From Nocardioides speluncae (lineage in GTDB: Bacteria; Actinomycetota; Actinomycetes; Propionibacteriales; Nocardioidaceae), in assembly GCF_003121585.1 (NCBI RefSeq), contig NZ_QEOO01000016.1, forward strand, positions 552,121 to 616,120: a stretch of DNA of 64,000 nucleotides, read 5' to 3'. The position numbers and the translations under genes were made by a program. Under the pieces are notes generated by a model. The model made no database searches and was not told where the DNA came from. It saw only the letters and a list, made by a program, of their open reading frames with translations. Position 1 is the first letter of the stretch. Each line of letters begins with the position of its first letter. Positions 41,342 through 49,610 of this stretch are shown here, piece after piece.

Positions 41342-41839
41342 ATGACTGTCGCCAGAGATCTGTGGGTCGGGCTCACGCTGGGCGCCGCACTGGTCGTGAT
41401 GGCGCTCGTGGCCGGGCTGAACTTCACGTTTGCGGTCGCGGTCATGCCGAACCTTGCCGGCGTAGACGACCGCACCTTCGTGCTGATCACCCAGCGGTTC
41501 AACGAGAACCCGGTGTTCCCGCTCAGCTTCACGCTGGCGCTGCTGCTCACCGCCCTCGCCTGCCTCCTGCAGGGAGTGTTCGGCTCGCGGGCCGCGCTCC
41601 GCTGGACGCTCGCCGCGCTGGTGCTCTACGTCGTCGTACTCGCGATCACCGGCGGCCTGCACATCCCGCTCAACACCGAGATCAGCGACGCCGGCGACCC
41701 CGACCGGATCAAGGACCTCGCCGAGGTCCGCGACCGGTTCGAGACGCCGTGGGTGGTCGGCAACGCCGTCCGCACGCTGTTCTGTACGGCGGCGGTCGCG
41801 GCCCTCGGCCGGGCACTGTTCCTCCAAGGTCGCCGCTGA
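41342..41839 (+). CDS. DUF1772 (anthrone-oxygenase-like) membrane protein
   Basis: The protein is 165 residues from ATG 41342 (GAGAGGGGAC upstream). Four hydrophobic segments are visible: LTLGAALVVMALVAGLNF, FPLSFTLALLLTALACLL, LRWTLAALVLYVVVLAIT and VVGNAVRTLFCTAAVAAL. The motif NxEI and the overall size fit the DUF1772 family. Members include anthrone oxygenases, but most are uncharacterised. It is divergent from the AraC regulator. Confidence 0.8.
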   Translation: MTVARDLWVGLTLGAALVVMALVAGLNFTFAVAVMPNLAGVDDRTFVLITQRFNENPVFPLSFTLALLLTALACLLQGVFGSRAALRWTLAALVLYVVVLAITGGLHIPLNTEISDAGDPDRIKDLAEVRDRFETPWVVGNAVRTLFCTAAVAALGRALFLQGRR

Positions 41840-41912
41840 GCCTTGACTCTCCCGTTGCCGGAGAGCGCACGGTGGCCTGAGCACGCCCAGCAGGCCGACG
41901 ACAGGAGGAGCG

Positions 41913-42527
41913 ATGAGCATCCATGGCCAGGGCAAGGTGATCATGTTCGTGGCGGTATCCATGGACGGGTACGTCGCCAATGAGCAGGACGAGGTCGGTC
42001 CGCTCTTCGACTGGTACGGCGCCGGCGGCGGCGTCTCCTACAGCCTGGACGGCGACCCCGCCTACGCCTTCGATACCACCGCAGAGACGGCCGACTTCCT
42101 GAGCACGCTGGTGGCGCCGATCGGGGCGCTGGTGATCGGGCGACGGGTCTTCGACCTGATGAACGGCTGGGGCGGCAACGCGCCGGCGGGCGACCACGTC
42201 TACGTGGTCACCCACCAGCCACCCACCGACTGGGAGTTCGCCGACACCGCGCCGTTCTCCTTCGTCACCGACATCGCCGACGCGGTCAAGCAGGCCCTTG
42301 AGACCGCCGGTGACCGGAACGTCTCCCTCGCCGCCGGCGACCTCGGCGGCAACGTGCTGCGCGAAGGCCTGGTGGACCGGGTGATCCTGAACCTGGTTCC
42401 GACCGTCTTCGGCACCGGCCGACCGTTCTTCGGCACCGGCGGCGTCGCCGAGCCGGTGCTGTTCGACGACCCGGTCGTGGCCCAGGGCCGGCGGGTCACC
42501 CACCTCTGCTACGACATCCGCCGCTAG
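41913..42527 (+). CDS. RibD/dihydrofolate-reductase-like reductase
   Basis: The 204-residue protein starts at ATG 41913 with GACAGGAGGAG upstream. It has the fold pattern of bacterial RibD C-terminal-like reductases: MFVAVSMDGYVANEQDEVG, GALVIGRRVFDLMNGWGG, VYVVTHQPP, SLAAGDLGGNVLREGLVDRVILNLVPTVFGTGRPFF. It probably uses NADPH; the substrate is unknown. Its end overlaps the convergent vapC end by 4 bases. Confidence 0.85.
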   Translation: MSIHGQGKVIMFVAVSMDGYVANEQDEVGPLFDWYGAGGGVSYSLDGDPAYAFDTTAETADFLSTLVAPIGALVIGRRVFDLMNGWGGNAPAGDHVYVVTHQPPTDWEFADTAPFSFVTDIADAVKQALETAGDRNVSLAAGDLGGNVLREGLVDRVILNLVPTVFGTGRPFFGTGGVAEPVLFDDPVVAQGRRVTHLCYDIRR

Positions 42528-42904
42528 ATCTCCTGAATCGCGAGGCGACGGTCGGCACCACCGGCGGCTTGCTCGATATGGCCGCGGTTCGAGGTGATCA
42601 CCGCGTCGCCTCGGCGGAGGGCGCCTTCGGCGACAGCCAGGTCCACCGTGTCGTCGAGGCCGGATGCTGCGGCGAGCTTGCCGATCGCGCGTGCCTGGGT
42701 CTCGGTCAACGGCTCGACTGTGCACCCCTTCAGCAGTCGTGAGAGCTGTGGCTGGGGACCTCCACGCCACGCCTCGCCGACAACCCCGGCGGGGACAGTG
42801 GGCACCAGACCGCGCTCGAGGGCCGCCCGGTGCAGCGACCACAGCAGTCGATCGCTCTTCTCGGCGGCGATCAGGGCTCCGGTGTCGTAGGTCAGGCCGC
42901 TCAT
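42524..42904 (-). CDS. vapC: PIN-domain toxin VapC
   Basis: The 126-residue protein has PIN-nuclease acidic residues in order: YDTGALIAAE (Asp7), GEAWRGG (Glu44), LDDTVDLAVAEGAL (Asp) and ITSNRGHIEQAA. VapC toxins cut specific RNAs, often tRNAs. The ATG overlaps the antitoxin stop by 4 bases, the normal VapBC layout. Confidence 0.87.
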   Translation of the reverse strand: MSGLTYDTGALIAAEKSDRLLWSLHRAALERGLVPTVPAGVVGEAWRGGPQPQLSRLLKGCTVEPLTETQARAIGKLAAASGLDDTVDLAVAEGALRRGDAVITSNRGHIEQAAGGADRRLAIQEI

Positions 42905-43176
42905 GAGGCCGCGGCTCCGGTGGACCCGGCTTCACGGTTGCTCGCAGCCAGCAGCCGGTCCAGGAGGGCCTCCCCGTCGGCCCGCTCGTGATCCGAGAGC
43001 CGCCCGGCCTGTGCTTCCCACTCGGAAACGCCCTGGAGCCCCTCGCGGAGCAGCAGCTGGCGTTCGGCGGCGACCGAGAGCCAGGTGGAGAAGGAGATGC
43101 CGTCCTCGTTCGCGGCGGCCTCGACCCTCTCGGCCACGCCTGCCTCCAGCGACACCGACTTCTTCACGACACCCAC
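42901..43176 (-). CDS. vapB: VapB-type antitoxin
   Basis: From GTG 43176 (or 43167) the product is about 91 residues: VKKSVSLEAGVAERVEAAANEDGISFSTWLSVAAERQLLLREGL is a ribbon-helix-helix domain and SEWEAQAGRLSDHERADGEALLDRLL the toxin-neutralising tail. The frame stays open to GTG 43500, which would add a 108-residue N-terminal extension with a Myb/SANT-like segment (WTADDHDRLVDAMREGLDLGEVADRLQRSRGSIRSRARRL). The operator palindrome sits 10 bases before the internal start, inside that extension. Both a short antitoxin and a long fused form are possible; the operator favours the short one. Confidence 0.75.
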   Translation of the reverse strand: MGVVKKSVSLEAGVAERVEAAANEDGISFSTWLSVAAERQLLLREGLQGVSEWEAQAGRLSDHERADGEALLDRLLAASNREAGSTGAAAS

Positions 43177-43185
43177 GAGCTCAAT

Positions 43186-43206
43186 GGTAGCACCGTTGGT
43201 GCTACC
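43186..43206. promoter_or_regulatory. vapBC operator palindrome
   Basis: GGTAGCACC-gtt-GGTGCTACC is a perfect 9+3+9 inverted repeat 10 bases upstream of the internal vapB start. RHH antitoxins autorepress by binding such sites. The spacing fits overlap with a leaderless or short-leader promoter. Confidence 0.8.
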
Positions 43207-43537
43207 GAGGCTGGACAGCCGCTGGCGTCTGCTCGCGCCGAGTCGGGCTTTCCAGTCGTACTCAGGGTCCGCGAAAAGCGCAGACCGCAACGCATCGAAG
43301 CCGTGGCGACCCGAAGTGAGCGCCCCGGCCGGTGCCAGCCGGCGCGCTCGACTTCGGATCGAACCGCGACTGCGTTGCAGGCGGTCTGCTACCTCCCCCA
43401 GGTCCAAGCCCTCCCGCATCGCGTCGACAAGGCGATCGTGGTCGTCGGCTGTCCAGCCTTCGCCCGCGCGGGCCGGCTCGGTGCTCGCATCCTCCGTCAT
43501 GTGTGGAGACGCTAGATACGAGCACCGACAGCCTTCG

Positions 43538-45106
43538 TTAGCGCGGGAGGGTTTTCCACAGGCCGCAGTTATGAGCGGCGGCGTACGGCGTCGGGGCGAT
43601 GCCGGCGGTGGACAGGCCGAGCACGGTGCCGGTTGCGCCGTACGGCGACCAGTGCGGGCGGCCGGTCCCGTTCGGGTTGCCGCTCCGGGCGAAGGCCGAC
43701 CAGTAGTCGATCATCGTCGCCGACAGCTGCCACTGCTCGGTGTTCAGCTCGGGATACGGGTTCCAGATCATGTCCAGGTCGAACAGGTAGGGCAACTCCA
43801 GGCCGTGGAATGCGCCGAGCGGCGGCGTGCCGTCCACCCCGCTGTCCTCGGCGAACTCGTAGGCGAACACCGGCTGCCGGCCGGCGGCCGACTCGGCGGT
43901 GCGCAGCACCGGGCAGGCGCCGATATTGCCGCCCCAGTCGCTGAGGACAGTGGCCAGCGCGAGCGCCGGGCTGTCGAAGCCGCTGACCGGGTACGCCGCG
44001 AGTACGGCGTCCGCGTCCTCGCCGAACGTCTCCCGCAGAAGCGTGGCGTACCGCTCCGCGGTCACCGGCCGCGGCTGATGCTCACCCGAGACGAAGCCGC
44101 GCATTTCGTCGCGGGTGCCACCGACCAGCAGCGGGACCCGGGCCGGGGTGCCGTTGCGCAGTGCATCTCCCGGCTGCTGGGGCAGCGCGTAGGTCCCGGC
44201 AACCGGGTTCCACGGCCGATCGCTCGCCCGGGCGTTGATCTCGCGGCCCGTCCGGGCGAGCACACCGAGCAGCTTGTCAGTTGGCTGGGAGCGGAGACAG
44301 GCCGCGACGTCGGCGGCGTCCGCACAGCCGAGGAGCTCGGTCGCCTGGGCGCCGAAGGCGTTGGCCGCCGACCGGGTGAGGACCTTGTTGTCGCAGGCAC
44401 CGCTCTGCGAGATCGCGCGATGGAACAGCCCTCGCGAGAGCGGCGAGGCCAGGTGGGCGCACACCGAGCGGGCGCCACCGGACTGGCCGGCCAAGGTGAC
44501 GTTGCCGGGATCGCCGCCGAACTGCGCGGCATTGCGGCGAATCCAGCGCAGCGCGGCCGCCTGGTCCATCAGCCCGTAGTTCCCGCCGGTGGCGTCGAGC
44601 TCCGGCGAGGAGAGGAAGCCGAGTGCGCCGAGCCGGTAGTTGATAGTCACCACGACCAGGTCGCCGGCGGTGGCGAGCCGGGTGGCGTCGTTCTCGCTGG
44701 CGCCCCCGGAGACCAGGCCACCGCCGTGGACCCACACCAGGACCGGCCGCGGGCGGTCGGTCCTTGCCCGGGGCACGGTCACGTCGAGATAGAGACAGTC
44801 CTCGCTGCCGGCCCGCCCCTGCTGCGGACAGTACGGGCTGGGCGTGGTCGCGTCGCGGACGCCGGACCATCTCGCCGGGCGGGCCGGTGGCCGCCACCGC
44901 CGCTCGCCCACCGGCGGCGCGGCGTACGGGATCGCGGAGTACCTGACGTGGTCGGAGGCGACGCTGCCGCGCAGCCAGCCGGAGTCGACCCGGACCAGGC
45001 CGGGATCTCGTGGGGGCGGGGCGGCCGAGGCGGGTGCGGCGGCGAAGGTGGACGCTGCGGCAGCGGCGATGGCGAGCACGGACAGAGCACGAGTTCGAAT
45101 CGTCAT
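43538..45106 (-). CDS. Secreted type-B carboxylesterase
   Basis: The protein is 522 residues from ATG 45106. It has a Sec signal peptide (TIRTRALSVLAIAAAAASTFAAAPASA), then the carboxylesterase fold: SEDCLYLDVTVP, oxyanion loop VWVHGGGLVSGG, nucleophile Ser209 in LAGQSGGARS, and LFHRAISQSGACDN. The catalytic His lies in the ELPYLF region (FHGLELPYLFD). It hydrolyses esters outside the cell. The substrate is unknown. Confidence 0.87.
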   Translation of the reverse strand: MTIRTRALSVLAIAAAAASTFAAAPASAAPPPRDPGLVRVDSGWLRGSVASDHVRYSAIPYAAPPVGERRWRPPARPARWSGVRDATTPSPYCPQQGRAGSEDCLYLDVTVPRARTDRPRPVLVWVHGGGLVSGGASENDATRLATAGDLVVVTINYRLGALGFLSSPELDATGGNYGLMDQAAALRWIRRNAAQFGGDPGNVTLAGQSGGARSVCAHLASPLSRGLFHRAISQSGACDNKVLTRSAANAFGAQATELLGCADAADVAACLRSQPTDKLLGVLARTGREINARASDRPWNPVAGTYALPQQPGDALRNGTPARVPLLVGGTRDEMRGFVSGEHQPRPVTAERYATLLRETFGEDADAVLAAYPVSGFDSPALALATVLSDWGGNIGACPVLRTAESAAGRQPVFAYEFAEDSGVDGTPPLGAFHGLELPYLFDLDMIWNPYPELNTEQWQLSATMIDYWSAFARSGNPNGTGRPHWSPYGATGTVLGLSTAGIAPTPYAAAHNCGLWKTLPR

Positions 45107-45233
45107 GCCCGTCAGCCTGGACCGCACGCGGTTGCCGCCACGTCCGCTGTACGACGTCGCCGGCCTACGCAATCTGGCGTACGCAGCCCGTGCCGGCTCG
45201 CTGGCTTTGACGACCCGGCTACGGTTCCGGCTC

Positions 45234-46019
45234 ATGTGGACAACTTCCCGGCGGGCACTCCTGGGCGCGGCTGCGGCCAGCATTCCCGTCGTCTACCTGG
45301 CCTCGACAGCCACGGCCGGCGACCTGTACTCCTCGAACACCGATCTGTATCGAGATCTCAGCGAAGGAGTGGACTTCGAGCGCCGGCTACACCGCCATGA
45401 GGTCACCTCTCGCACGGGCGCAAAGCGAACGACGATCCTCGCCCCGCACGGCGGCGGCATCGAGCTGGGAACCTCCGAGCTGTGCCTGGCAATCGCCGGC
45501 TACCACCCGGCCACGCTGGCCGCGGCCGGCCAGCTGCACGACTACTGGATGTTCGAGGGCGTCCGGCCGACGAACAACGACGAGCTGCATGTGACGTCCG
45601 CCCACTGCGACGACCACATGGCGCGGTCGCTGTGCTCCGGGTCGCTCAACGCCTTGGGGCTGCACGGCTGCACGGCCTCCGCGGCAGGATTCCCCAGCGG
45701 CGCGGCCGGTGTGCTGGTGGGCGGTCGGAACGCGACGTTCCGCCAGAAGCTGGTCAGCCGGCTGTCCACCGCCGGGTTCACGGCGCGGGACGGCGTCAAC
45801 CACCCCACGCTCAGTGGCACCGATCCGGCCAACATCTGCAACCGCACGCTGACCGCTTCCGGTGCCCAGCTGGAGATCACTACGCCGCTGCGCAGCGCGA
45901 TGTTCACCAACAACACGGCGTCTGGCCGCAAGACGTCGACCACCAGCACGTTCTGGACCTTCGTCAACGCCGTCCGCGCGGCCATCGCGGATGTCGAGGC
46001 GAGTCAGCAGGTGCTCTGA
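45234..46019 (+). CDS. Exported poly-gamma-glutamate hydrolase-like protein
   Basis: The 261-residue protein from ATG 45234 starts MWTTSRRALLGAAAASIPVVYLASTATA, a Tat-like twin-Arg signal. The mature part has TTILAPHGGGIELGTSELC, DYWMFEG, LHVTSAHCDDHMARSLC and LHGC-like His/Cys motifs, the pattern of the zinc-dependent poly-gamma-glutamate hydrolase (phage PghP-type, formerly DUF867) family. It probably degrades a capsule-like polymer. It is divergent from the carboxylesterase gene. Confidence 0.78.
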   Translation: MWTTSRRALLGAAAASIPVVYLASTATAGDLYSSNTDLYRDLSEGVDFERRLHRHEVTSRTGAKRTTILAPHGGGIELGTSELCLAIAGYHPATLAAAGQLHDYWMFEGVRPTNNDELHVTSAHCDDHMARSLCSGSLNALGLHGCTASAAGFPSGAAGVLVGGRNATFRQKLVSRLSTAGFTARDGVNHPTLSGTDPANICNRTLTASGAQLEITTPLRSAMFTNNTASGRKTSTTSTFWTFVNAVRAAIADVEASQQVL

Positions 46020-46057
46020 GGCCGCATCGACGGCCCGGACTTCGAAGCACTGTAGGC

Positions 46058-46080
46058 GGGACACGACATGCGCGTGTCCC
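46058..46080. terminator. Terminator between convergent genes
   Basis: GGGACACG-acatgcg-CGTGTCCC (arms 46058-46065 and 46073-46080) lies between the hydrolase stop and the convergent pirin stop and probably ends both transcripts. Confidence 0.7.
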
Positions 46081-46095
46081 CGATCTAGGCTCGCC

Positions 46096-47070
46096 TTACA
46101 GGTCGTGGTGGCCGGGGTGCGGCTCGGACGGGATCACGCCGAGCCGGCCCGCCTGGTAGTCCTCGAAGGCCTGGACGAGCTCGGCCCGGGTGTTCATCAC
46201 GAACGGTCCGTACGCCGCGACCGGCTCCCGGATCGGGAGGCCGCCGAGCACCATCACCTCCAGGTCCGGGGCGCGCGACTCCTGCCGCTGGGCGGCACGC
46301 ACGCGAACGGAGTCCCCGGGACCGAGCACCGCGAGCTGACCCATCCGGATCGGCCGGCGCTCGGCGCCGACGTAGCCGGACCCGGCCAGAACGTAGGCCA
46401 GCGCGTTGAAGTCGGGCCGCCACGGGATGTCCACCTCGGCGTCCGGCGCGACCGTGGCGTGCAGCAGTGCGATCGGGGTGTGAGTGCTGCCGGGGCCTTC
46501 GTGGCCGCCAACCTCGCCGGCGATGATCCGGACCAGCGCGCCGCCGTCCGGCGAGCTGAGCAGCGCCACTTGTCCGCCGCGGATGTCCTGATAGCGCGGG
46601 TCGGCCATCTTGAGCTTGGCCGGCAGGTTGACCCAGAGCTGGGTGCCATGGAACAGGCCGCCCTTGACGACCACGTCCTCCGGAGGCGCCTCGATGTGGA
46701 GCAGCCCGGAGCCCGCGGTCATCCACTGGGTGTCGCCGTCGGAGATGAAGCCGCCACCGCCGTGGGAGTCCCGGTGCTCGAGAAGACCGTCGATCATGTA
46801 GGTCACCGTCTCGAAGCCCCGGTGCGGGTGCCACGGCGTGCCCTTCGGCTCGCCCGGCGCGTACTCGACCTCGCCCATCTGGTCCATGTGGACGAACGGG
46901 TCCAGGTCGGCAAGGTCGACGCCGGCGAACGCGCGTCGTACTGGGAAGCCCTCGCCCTCGAGGCCCGACGGCGCGGTGGTCACCTGCTTGACGGTGCGCG
47001 GCCGCGCGGTGGCGTCCGGCGCGATCAGGCGCGGCAGGGCCAGGATGTTGTCGACAGTCACGGCGGGCAT
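46096..47070 (-). CDS. Pirin-family protein
   Basis: The protein is 324 residues from ATG 47070 (MPAVTVDNILALP). It has two cupin halves with iron-binding motifs: PWHPHRGFETVTYMIDGLLEHRDSHG, and the second half around ALAYVLAGSGYVGAE. Pirins act as quercetinases or as redox-sensing regulators. It stands alone between convergent and co-oriented neighbours. Confidence 0.88.
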   Translation of the reverse strand: MPAVTVDNILALPRLIAPDATARPRTVKQVTTAPSGLEGEGFPVRRAFAGVDLADLDPFVHMDQMGEVEYAPGEPKGTPWHPHRGFETVTYMIDGLLEHRDSHGGGGFISDGDTQWMTAGSGLLHIEAPPEDVVVKGGLFHGTQLWVNLPAKLKMADPRYQDIRGGQVALLSSPDGGALVRIIAGEVGGHEGPGSTHTPIALLHATVAPDAEVDIPWRPDFNALAYVLAGSGYVGAERRPIRMGQLAVLGPGDSVRVRAAQRQESRAPDLEVMVLGGLPIREPVAAYGPFVMNTRAELVQAFEDYQAGRLGVIPSEPHPGHHDL

Positions 47071-47123
47071 CGTTGCCTCCAAGACGTTGAGACTTCAACT
47101 ATGCCAACAACGCCCAACCTCGG

Positions 47124-47756
47124 CTATTCCCCGCGGGCGGCGATGCCGTCGTACATCACCCGCCGGATGGCCTCGCTGAGCCGCTTGGCCTGAGCCGGGT
47201 CGGGGTTGCGGGCGCCGGCGAGCATGGAGCCGAGGATCATCCCGTTGATGGCGTGCGCGGTGCCGTCGACGTCGAGGTCGCTGCGGAGATAGCCCAGCTC
47301 GACGCCGTGGTCGAGGTACGACGCGGTAACGGCTGCGAGCGACTCCATCAGGCCGAGGACGCGTTCGCCCATGGCCGGGTCGATGCCCGGCGCCTCCAGC
47401 AGCAGCATCTTCGGGATCCGCGGGTCCTCCAGCATGATCCGGGCCAGCGCGTCGCCGATCCGGCGGGTCTGCTCGCGGTACTCGTCGAGCGTGTCGACCG
47501 CGTCGGGCGCGTTCTCGGCGGTCAGCGCCTGCATGATCCGGTCGATGACCTCGCTGATGACGTGCTCGACGATGTCCCGCTTGTTCTCGAAGTAGCGGTA
47601 GAAGGTGCCGTGGCCGAGCCCGAGCCGCGCGGCGATGTCGGCGATCCCGGTCGCGTGGTAGCCGCGCTCGGCGAAGCAGTCGAACGCGGCCTCGATGATC
47701 TCGCGCCGGGTCTCGGCCTTCTTACGCTCCGCGCGGGTCGGTACGGCGGCTGTCAT
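47124..47756 (-). CDS. TetR regulator
   Basis: The protein is 210 residues from ATG 47756. The N-terminal HTH is RREIIEAAFDCFAERGYHATGIADIAARLGLGHGTFYRYFENK. It is divergent from the patatin-SDR-monooxygenase operon with 85 bases between starts, where two direct repeats lie, so it is the likely repressor of that operon. Confidence 0.88.
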   Translation of the reverse strand: MTAAVPTRAERKKAETRREIIEAAFDCFAERGYHATGIADIAARLGLGHGTFYRYFENKRDIVEHVISEVIDRIMQALTAENAPDAVDTLDEYREQTRRIGDALARIMLEDPRIPKMLLLEAPGIDPAMGERVLGLMESLAAVTASYLDHGVELGYLRSDLDVDGTAHAINGMILGSMLAGARNPDPAQAKRLSEAIRRVMYDGIAARGE

Positions 47757-47785
47757 ACGCCACAGACTATTGCCCTGAATCCAGA

Positions 47786-47821
47786 AATGACATAGCGTTC
47801 CGAAAGTGACATCACATTCCG
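47786..47821. promoter_or_regulatory. Direct repeats in the TetR/patatin intergenic region
   Basis: AATGACATAGCGTTCCG (47786-47802) and AGTGACATCACATTCCG (47805-47821) match at 13 of 17 positions with a 19-bp period, and together they occupy most of the space before the patatin ribosome site (GAAGAGGAG). They are a candidate TetR operator. Confidence 0.5.
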
Positions 47822-47841
47822 CATCGTCAGAAGAGGAGTGC

Positions 47842-48756
47842 ATGACGACCCGAGGACTGGTCCTGGGCTGTGGCGGCACGCTGGGCTTCGCCTGGTCCGT
47901 GGTCGCACTTCAGGCCGCCGAGCGCACGCTCGGCTGGGACGCCCGTGATGCCGACGTCATCGTCGGTACGTCGGCCGGAGCCGAGCTGGCGGCGATGCTG
48001 GGCTCCGGCGCCTCGGTGGACAGCATTCTGGCGGCGCTCGAAGGCGCGGACGGCGCCGATCCGGTCATCGCCGCGCACCTGAAGCACCACCCCGGCCTCA
48101 CCCCGCCGCGGCCCGCGCTCGCACTGCCCGGCCTCGGCCTGGCCAAGGCCACCCTTCGCCGTGACGAGGACCTCGCAACCGCGGCCGCGGGCCTGCTGCC
48201 GCGGGGTCGCGGTGACGCCACCTGGCTGCGTGACCTCGGCGCGGAGCTCGCCGGCGACGACGGCTGGGTGCGGCACCCGGCGACCTGGCTGGTGGCCGTG
48301 GACACCAGGAGCGGCGAGCGGGTGGCGTTCGGCTCTCCTGGCGCTCCCCGGGCCGAGCTCGGCGACGGGATCGCGGCGTCCTGGGCGATCCCCGGCTGGT
48401 TCCCGCCGGTCCGGATCGCCGGCCGCGACTACCTCGACGGCGGCGCGGTCCGCACCTGCTCGGCCGACCTTGTGCTCCCGCTCGACCTCGACGAGGTCGT
48501 GGTGGTGGCGCCGATGGCGACCAAGGGCGGCGTACCTGCGAAAGGCCTCGACCGAGTGGAGCGACTGCTCCGCCACCGGATGACCCGCGGCCTCGACAAG
48601 GAGATCGTGTTGCTCGAGCGCGCTGGCACGAAGGTGATCCGGCTCGAGCCGGGCCGAGACGAGCTGGACGCAATGTGCCCCAACTTCATGGACGTACGCC
48701 GCCGGCCGGCTGTGCTGGCGGCCGCCCGTCGGACGCGCGAAGGAGCAACCGCATGA
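47842..48756 (+). CDS. Patatin-like phospholipase/hydrolase
   Basis: The protein is 304 residues from ATG 47842. The oxyanion loop LGCGGTLGFAW, nucleophile Ser44 in VGTSAGAE, and Asp199 in YLDGGAVR make the Ser-Asp dyad of patatins. It cleaves acyl esters. It is first in an operon with an SDR (ATGA overlap) and a Baeyer-Villiger monooxygenase, so it could hydrolyse the ester made by the latter. Confidence 0.85.
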   Translation: MTTRGLVLGCGGTLGFAWSVVALQAAERTLGWDARDADVIVGTSAGAELAAMLGSGASVDSILAALEGADGADPVIAAHLKHHPGLTPPRPALALPGLGLAKATLRRDEDLATAAAGLLPRGRGDATWLRDLGAELAGDDGWVRHPATWLVAVDTRSGERVAFGSPGAPRAELGDGIAASWAIPGWFPPVRIAGRDYLDGGAVRTCSADLVLPLDLDEVVVVAPMATKGGVPAKGLDRVERLLRHRMTRGLDKEIVLLERAGTKVIRLEPGRDELDAMCPNFMDVRRRPAVLAAARRTREGATA

Positions 48757-49610
48757 CCCGCTACCCCGACATCGACCTCGACGGCGCGGTGGTCGCGATC
48801 ACCGGCGCCGCCCAGGGGATCGGCCTCGCGACCGCCAAGCTGTTCGCCGAGCGCGGCGCCACCGTCGCGATCGGCGACCTCGACGCCGACCTGGCCGCCA
48901 AGGCCGCAGTGGACGTCGGCGGCTCCGCGCACCCGCTCGACGTCAGCGACCCGGCGTCGTACGCCGCCTTCCTGGAGCACGTGCGCAGCACCCACGGCGA
49001 GCTGGACGTGCTGGTCAACAACGCCGGGATCATGCCGAACGGCGGCTTCCTCGAGCTCGACGAGAAGCTCAACCGGGCGATGATCGAGGTCAACCTCTTC
49101 GGCGTCGTGCACGGCATGCGGCTGGCACTCCCGGCCATGATCGAGCGCGGCCGCGGCCACGTCGTCAACGTCGCCTCGCTGGCCGGAAAGTTCCCGGTCA
49201 AGGGCCTGGCGATGTACAACGCCAGCAAGTTCGCCGTGGTCGGGCTGACCGCGGCCACCCGGCTGGAGTACGCCGACAGCGGGGTCAGCATCACCGCGGT
49301 CCTCCCGTCGGCGGTCGACACCGCGCTCGCGTCCGGCCTCGACATGCGGCCGATCCCCAAGGTGGCGCCGGAGGCGATCGCCCAGGCCGTGGTCGGGTCG
49401 GTGCGCACCCGCAAGGCCGAGATCGCGGTGCCGTCGTACGTCGGCGGGCTCGCCTCGGTCGCGACGATCACCCCGGAGCCGGCCCTCAGGCTCCTCCGGC
49501 GCGCGATGCGCGACGACCGCGCGCTGCGTCCCGACAGCCCCGAGCGCCACGCCTACCGACAGCGCCTCAACCAGGACACCTCGAAGGACACGGAGAACAC
49601 CCATGAGTGA
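48753..49610 (+). CDS. Short-chain dehydrogenase/reductase
   Basis: The protein is 285 residues from ATG 48753. The cofactor loop ITGAAQGIG, NNAGIMPNG, and catalytic Tyr155/Lys159 (YNASK) are intact. The acidic residue after beta-2 (GDLDAD) suggests NAD preference. It overlaps both neighbours. In the operon it would oxidise an alcohol to the ketone used by the monooxygenase. Confidence 0.88.
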   Translation: MTRYPDIDLDGAVVAITGAAQGIGLATAKLFAERGATVAIGDLDADLAAKAAVDVGGSAHPLDVSDPASYAAFLEHVRSTHGELDVLVNNAGIMPNGGFLELDEKLNRAMIEVNLFGVVHGMRLALPAMIERGRGHVVNVASLAGKFPVKGLAMYNASKFAVVGLTAATRLEYADSGVSITAVLPSAVDTALASGLDMRPIPKVAPEAIAQAVVGSVRTRKAEIAVPSYVGGLASVATITPEPALRLLRRAMRDDRALRPDSPERHAYRQRLNQDTSKDTENTHE

